Of a stretch of DNA of 17,026 nucleotides, positions 16,748 through 17,026 are shown piece after piece. This DNA is from Flavobacterium psychrophilum (GTDB lineage: Bacteria > Bacteroidota > Bacteroidia > Flavobacteriales > Flavobacteriaceae). Position 1 is the first letter of the stretch. Each line of letters opens with the position of its first letter. Position numbers and translations under genes: made by a program. The notes below the pieces were generated by a model that was not told the DNA's origin, did not search any database, and was given only the letters and a program-made list of their open reading frames with translations. Where the stretch lies: positions 1 through 17,026 of the forward strand of contig CAMBHH010000063.1 of NCBI GenBank assembly GCA_945866505.1, written 5' to 3'.

Positions 16748-17026
16748 TTATTTTTTAATCAAACGAATAGTTTTCGCCTGACCAGCATTTTCTAGTATTA
16801 CATTGTAAACTCCAGAGGTATAATTAGCACCTATCTCTACTGCATTTGAATTTACTTTCTTGTTCTCAATCATTCTTCCTTGCATGTCATATACTTGAAT
16901 AGTAGTAGCTGCTGCTTTTGATGATTCGATAGCCAAATTAAATACTCCTGATGATGGATTAGGATAAGCAATTACCTTGAAATCTGTTGCTACTGGCGCT
17001 TTCGCAATTTTAGCGGTTGTAGTACA
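16748..17026 (-). CDS. C-terminal end of a T9SS-exported protein (gene begins beyond the right edge)
   Basis: The last 92 codons of a gene entering from the right edge; the frame is open from 17026 to the TAA at 16748. The segment is a type A T9SS C-terminal sorting domain: DFKVIAYPNPSSG near its start, then TIQVYDMQGRMIE, a conserved SGVYNVIL and the terminal TIRLIKK. It directs export across the outer membrane, with cleavage and often surface attachment. The domain is of the kind seen on large Flavobacterium adhesins and secreted enzymes, so what the rest of the protein does cannot be told. An internal TTG at 16936 could be mistaken for a start, but the domain clearly extends upstream of it. 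The terminator at 16691-16719 separates it from the HTCS gene, so it may lie outside the galactan locus. Confidence 0.9.
   Translation of the reverse strand, partial: CTTTAKIAKAPVATDFKVIAYPNPSSGVFNLAIESSKAAATTIQVYDMQGRMIENKKVNSNAVEIGANYTSGVYNVILENAGQAKTIRLIKK

Noticed and set aside
1..17026. tRNA, rRNA, CRISPR array, insertion sequence or prophage
   Set aside because: No repeat-spacer pattern, transposase frame, terminal inverted repeats or structured RNA gene was seen on either strand.

Overview
Low-GC DNA in which every convincing gene lies on the minus strand. Gene content points to a Bacteroidota bacterium, most likely Flavobacterium or a close relative. It has SusC/SusD-type glycan importers, a one-polypeptide hybrid two-component regulator, type IX secretion (T9SS) C-terminal sorting domains with the YPNP motif, acidic lipoprotein export signals after the lipobox cysteine, AT-rich spacers and few Shine-Dalgarno sequences. 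The window is a polysaccharide utilization locus (PUL) aimed at beta-1,4-galactan (type I arabinogalactan, or the galactan side chains of pectic rhamnogalacturonan I). The substrate is inferred from three GH53 endo-galactanase-like genes plus a GH2 beta-galactosidase; no enzyme for another glycan is visible. || Layout in the direction of transcription (right to left). 17026-16748: C-terminal end of a T9SS-exported protein that begins outside the window, followed by a clear intrinsic terminator at 16719-16691. 16569-12505: hybrid two-component sensor/regulator (HTCS) with a 14-repeat periplasmic propeller sensor and an AraC-type output domain, probably starting at TTG. 12504-12184: 321-bp regulatory gap with a pair of 22-bp-spaced direct repeats (candidate HTCS operator), a candidate Bacteroidota-type promoter and a leader hairpin. 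12183-4007: importer operon, in order susC-like, susD-like, SusE-like binding lipoprotein, a divergent GH53 lipoprotein, and a T9SS-exported protein built from two copies of an unrecognised module. An intrinsic terminator at 4001-3978 closes this unit. 3748 to the left edge: second enzyme unit with a GH53-SGNH esterase fusion, a GH53 lipoprotein closely related to the fusion's GH53 half, and the N-terminal 210 residues of a GH2 beta-galactosidase that runs off the window. || Working model (inference): surface GH53 enzymes cut galactan, SusD/SusE and perhaps the tandem-module protein hold the chains, SusC imports oligosaccharides with TonB energy, periplasmic GH53 and GH2 enzymes reduce them to galactose, and the HTCS senses oligosaccharides in the periplasm and activates the susC promoter. 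|| The least ordinary elements are the GH53-SGNH fusion (a possible galactanase plus acetyl-esterase), the two-module T9SS cargo of unknown function, and the direct-repeat operator.
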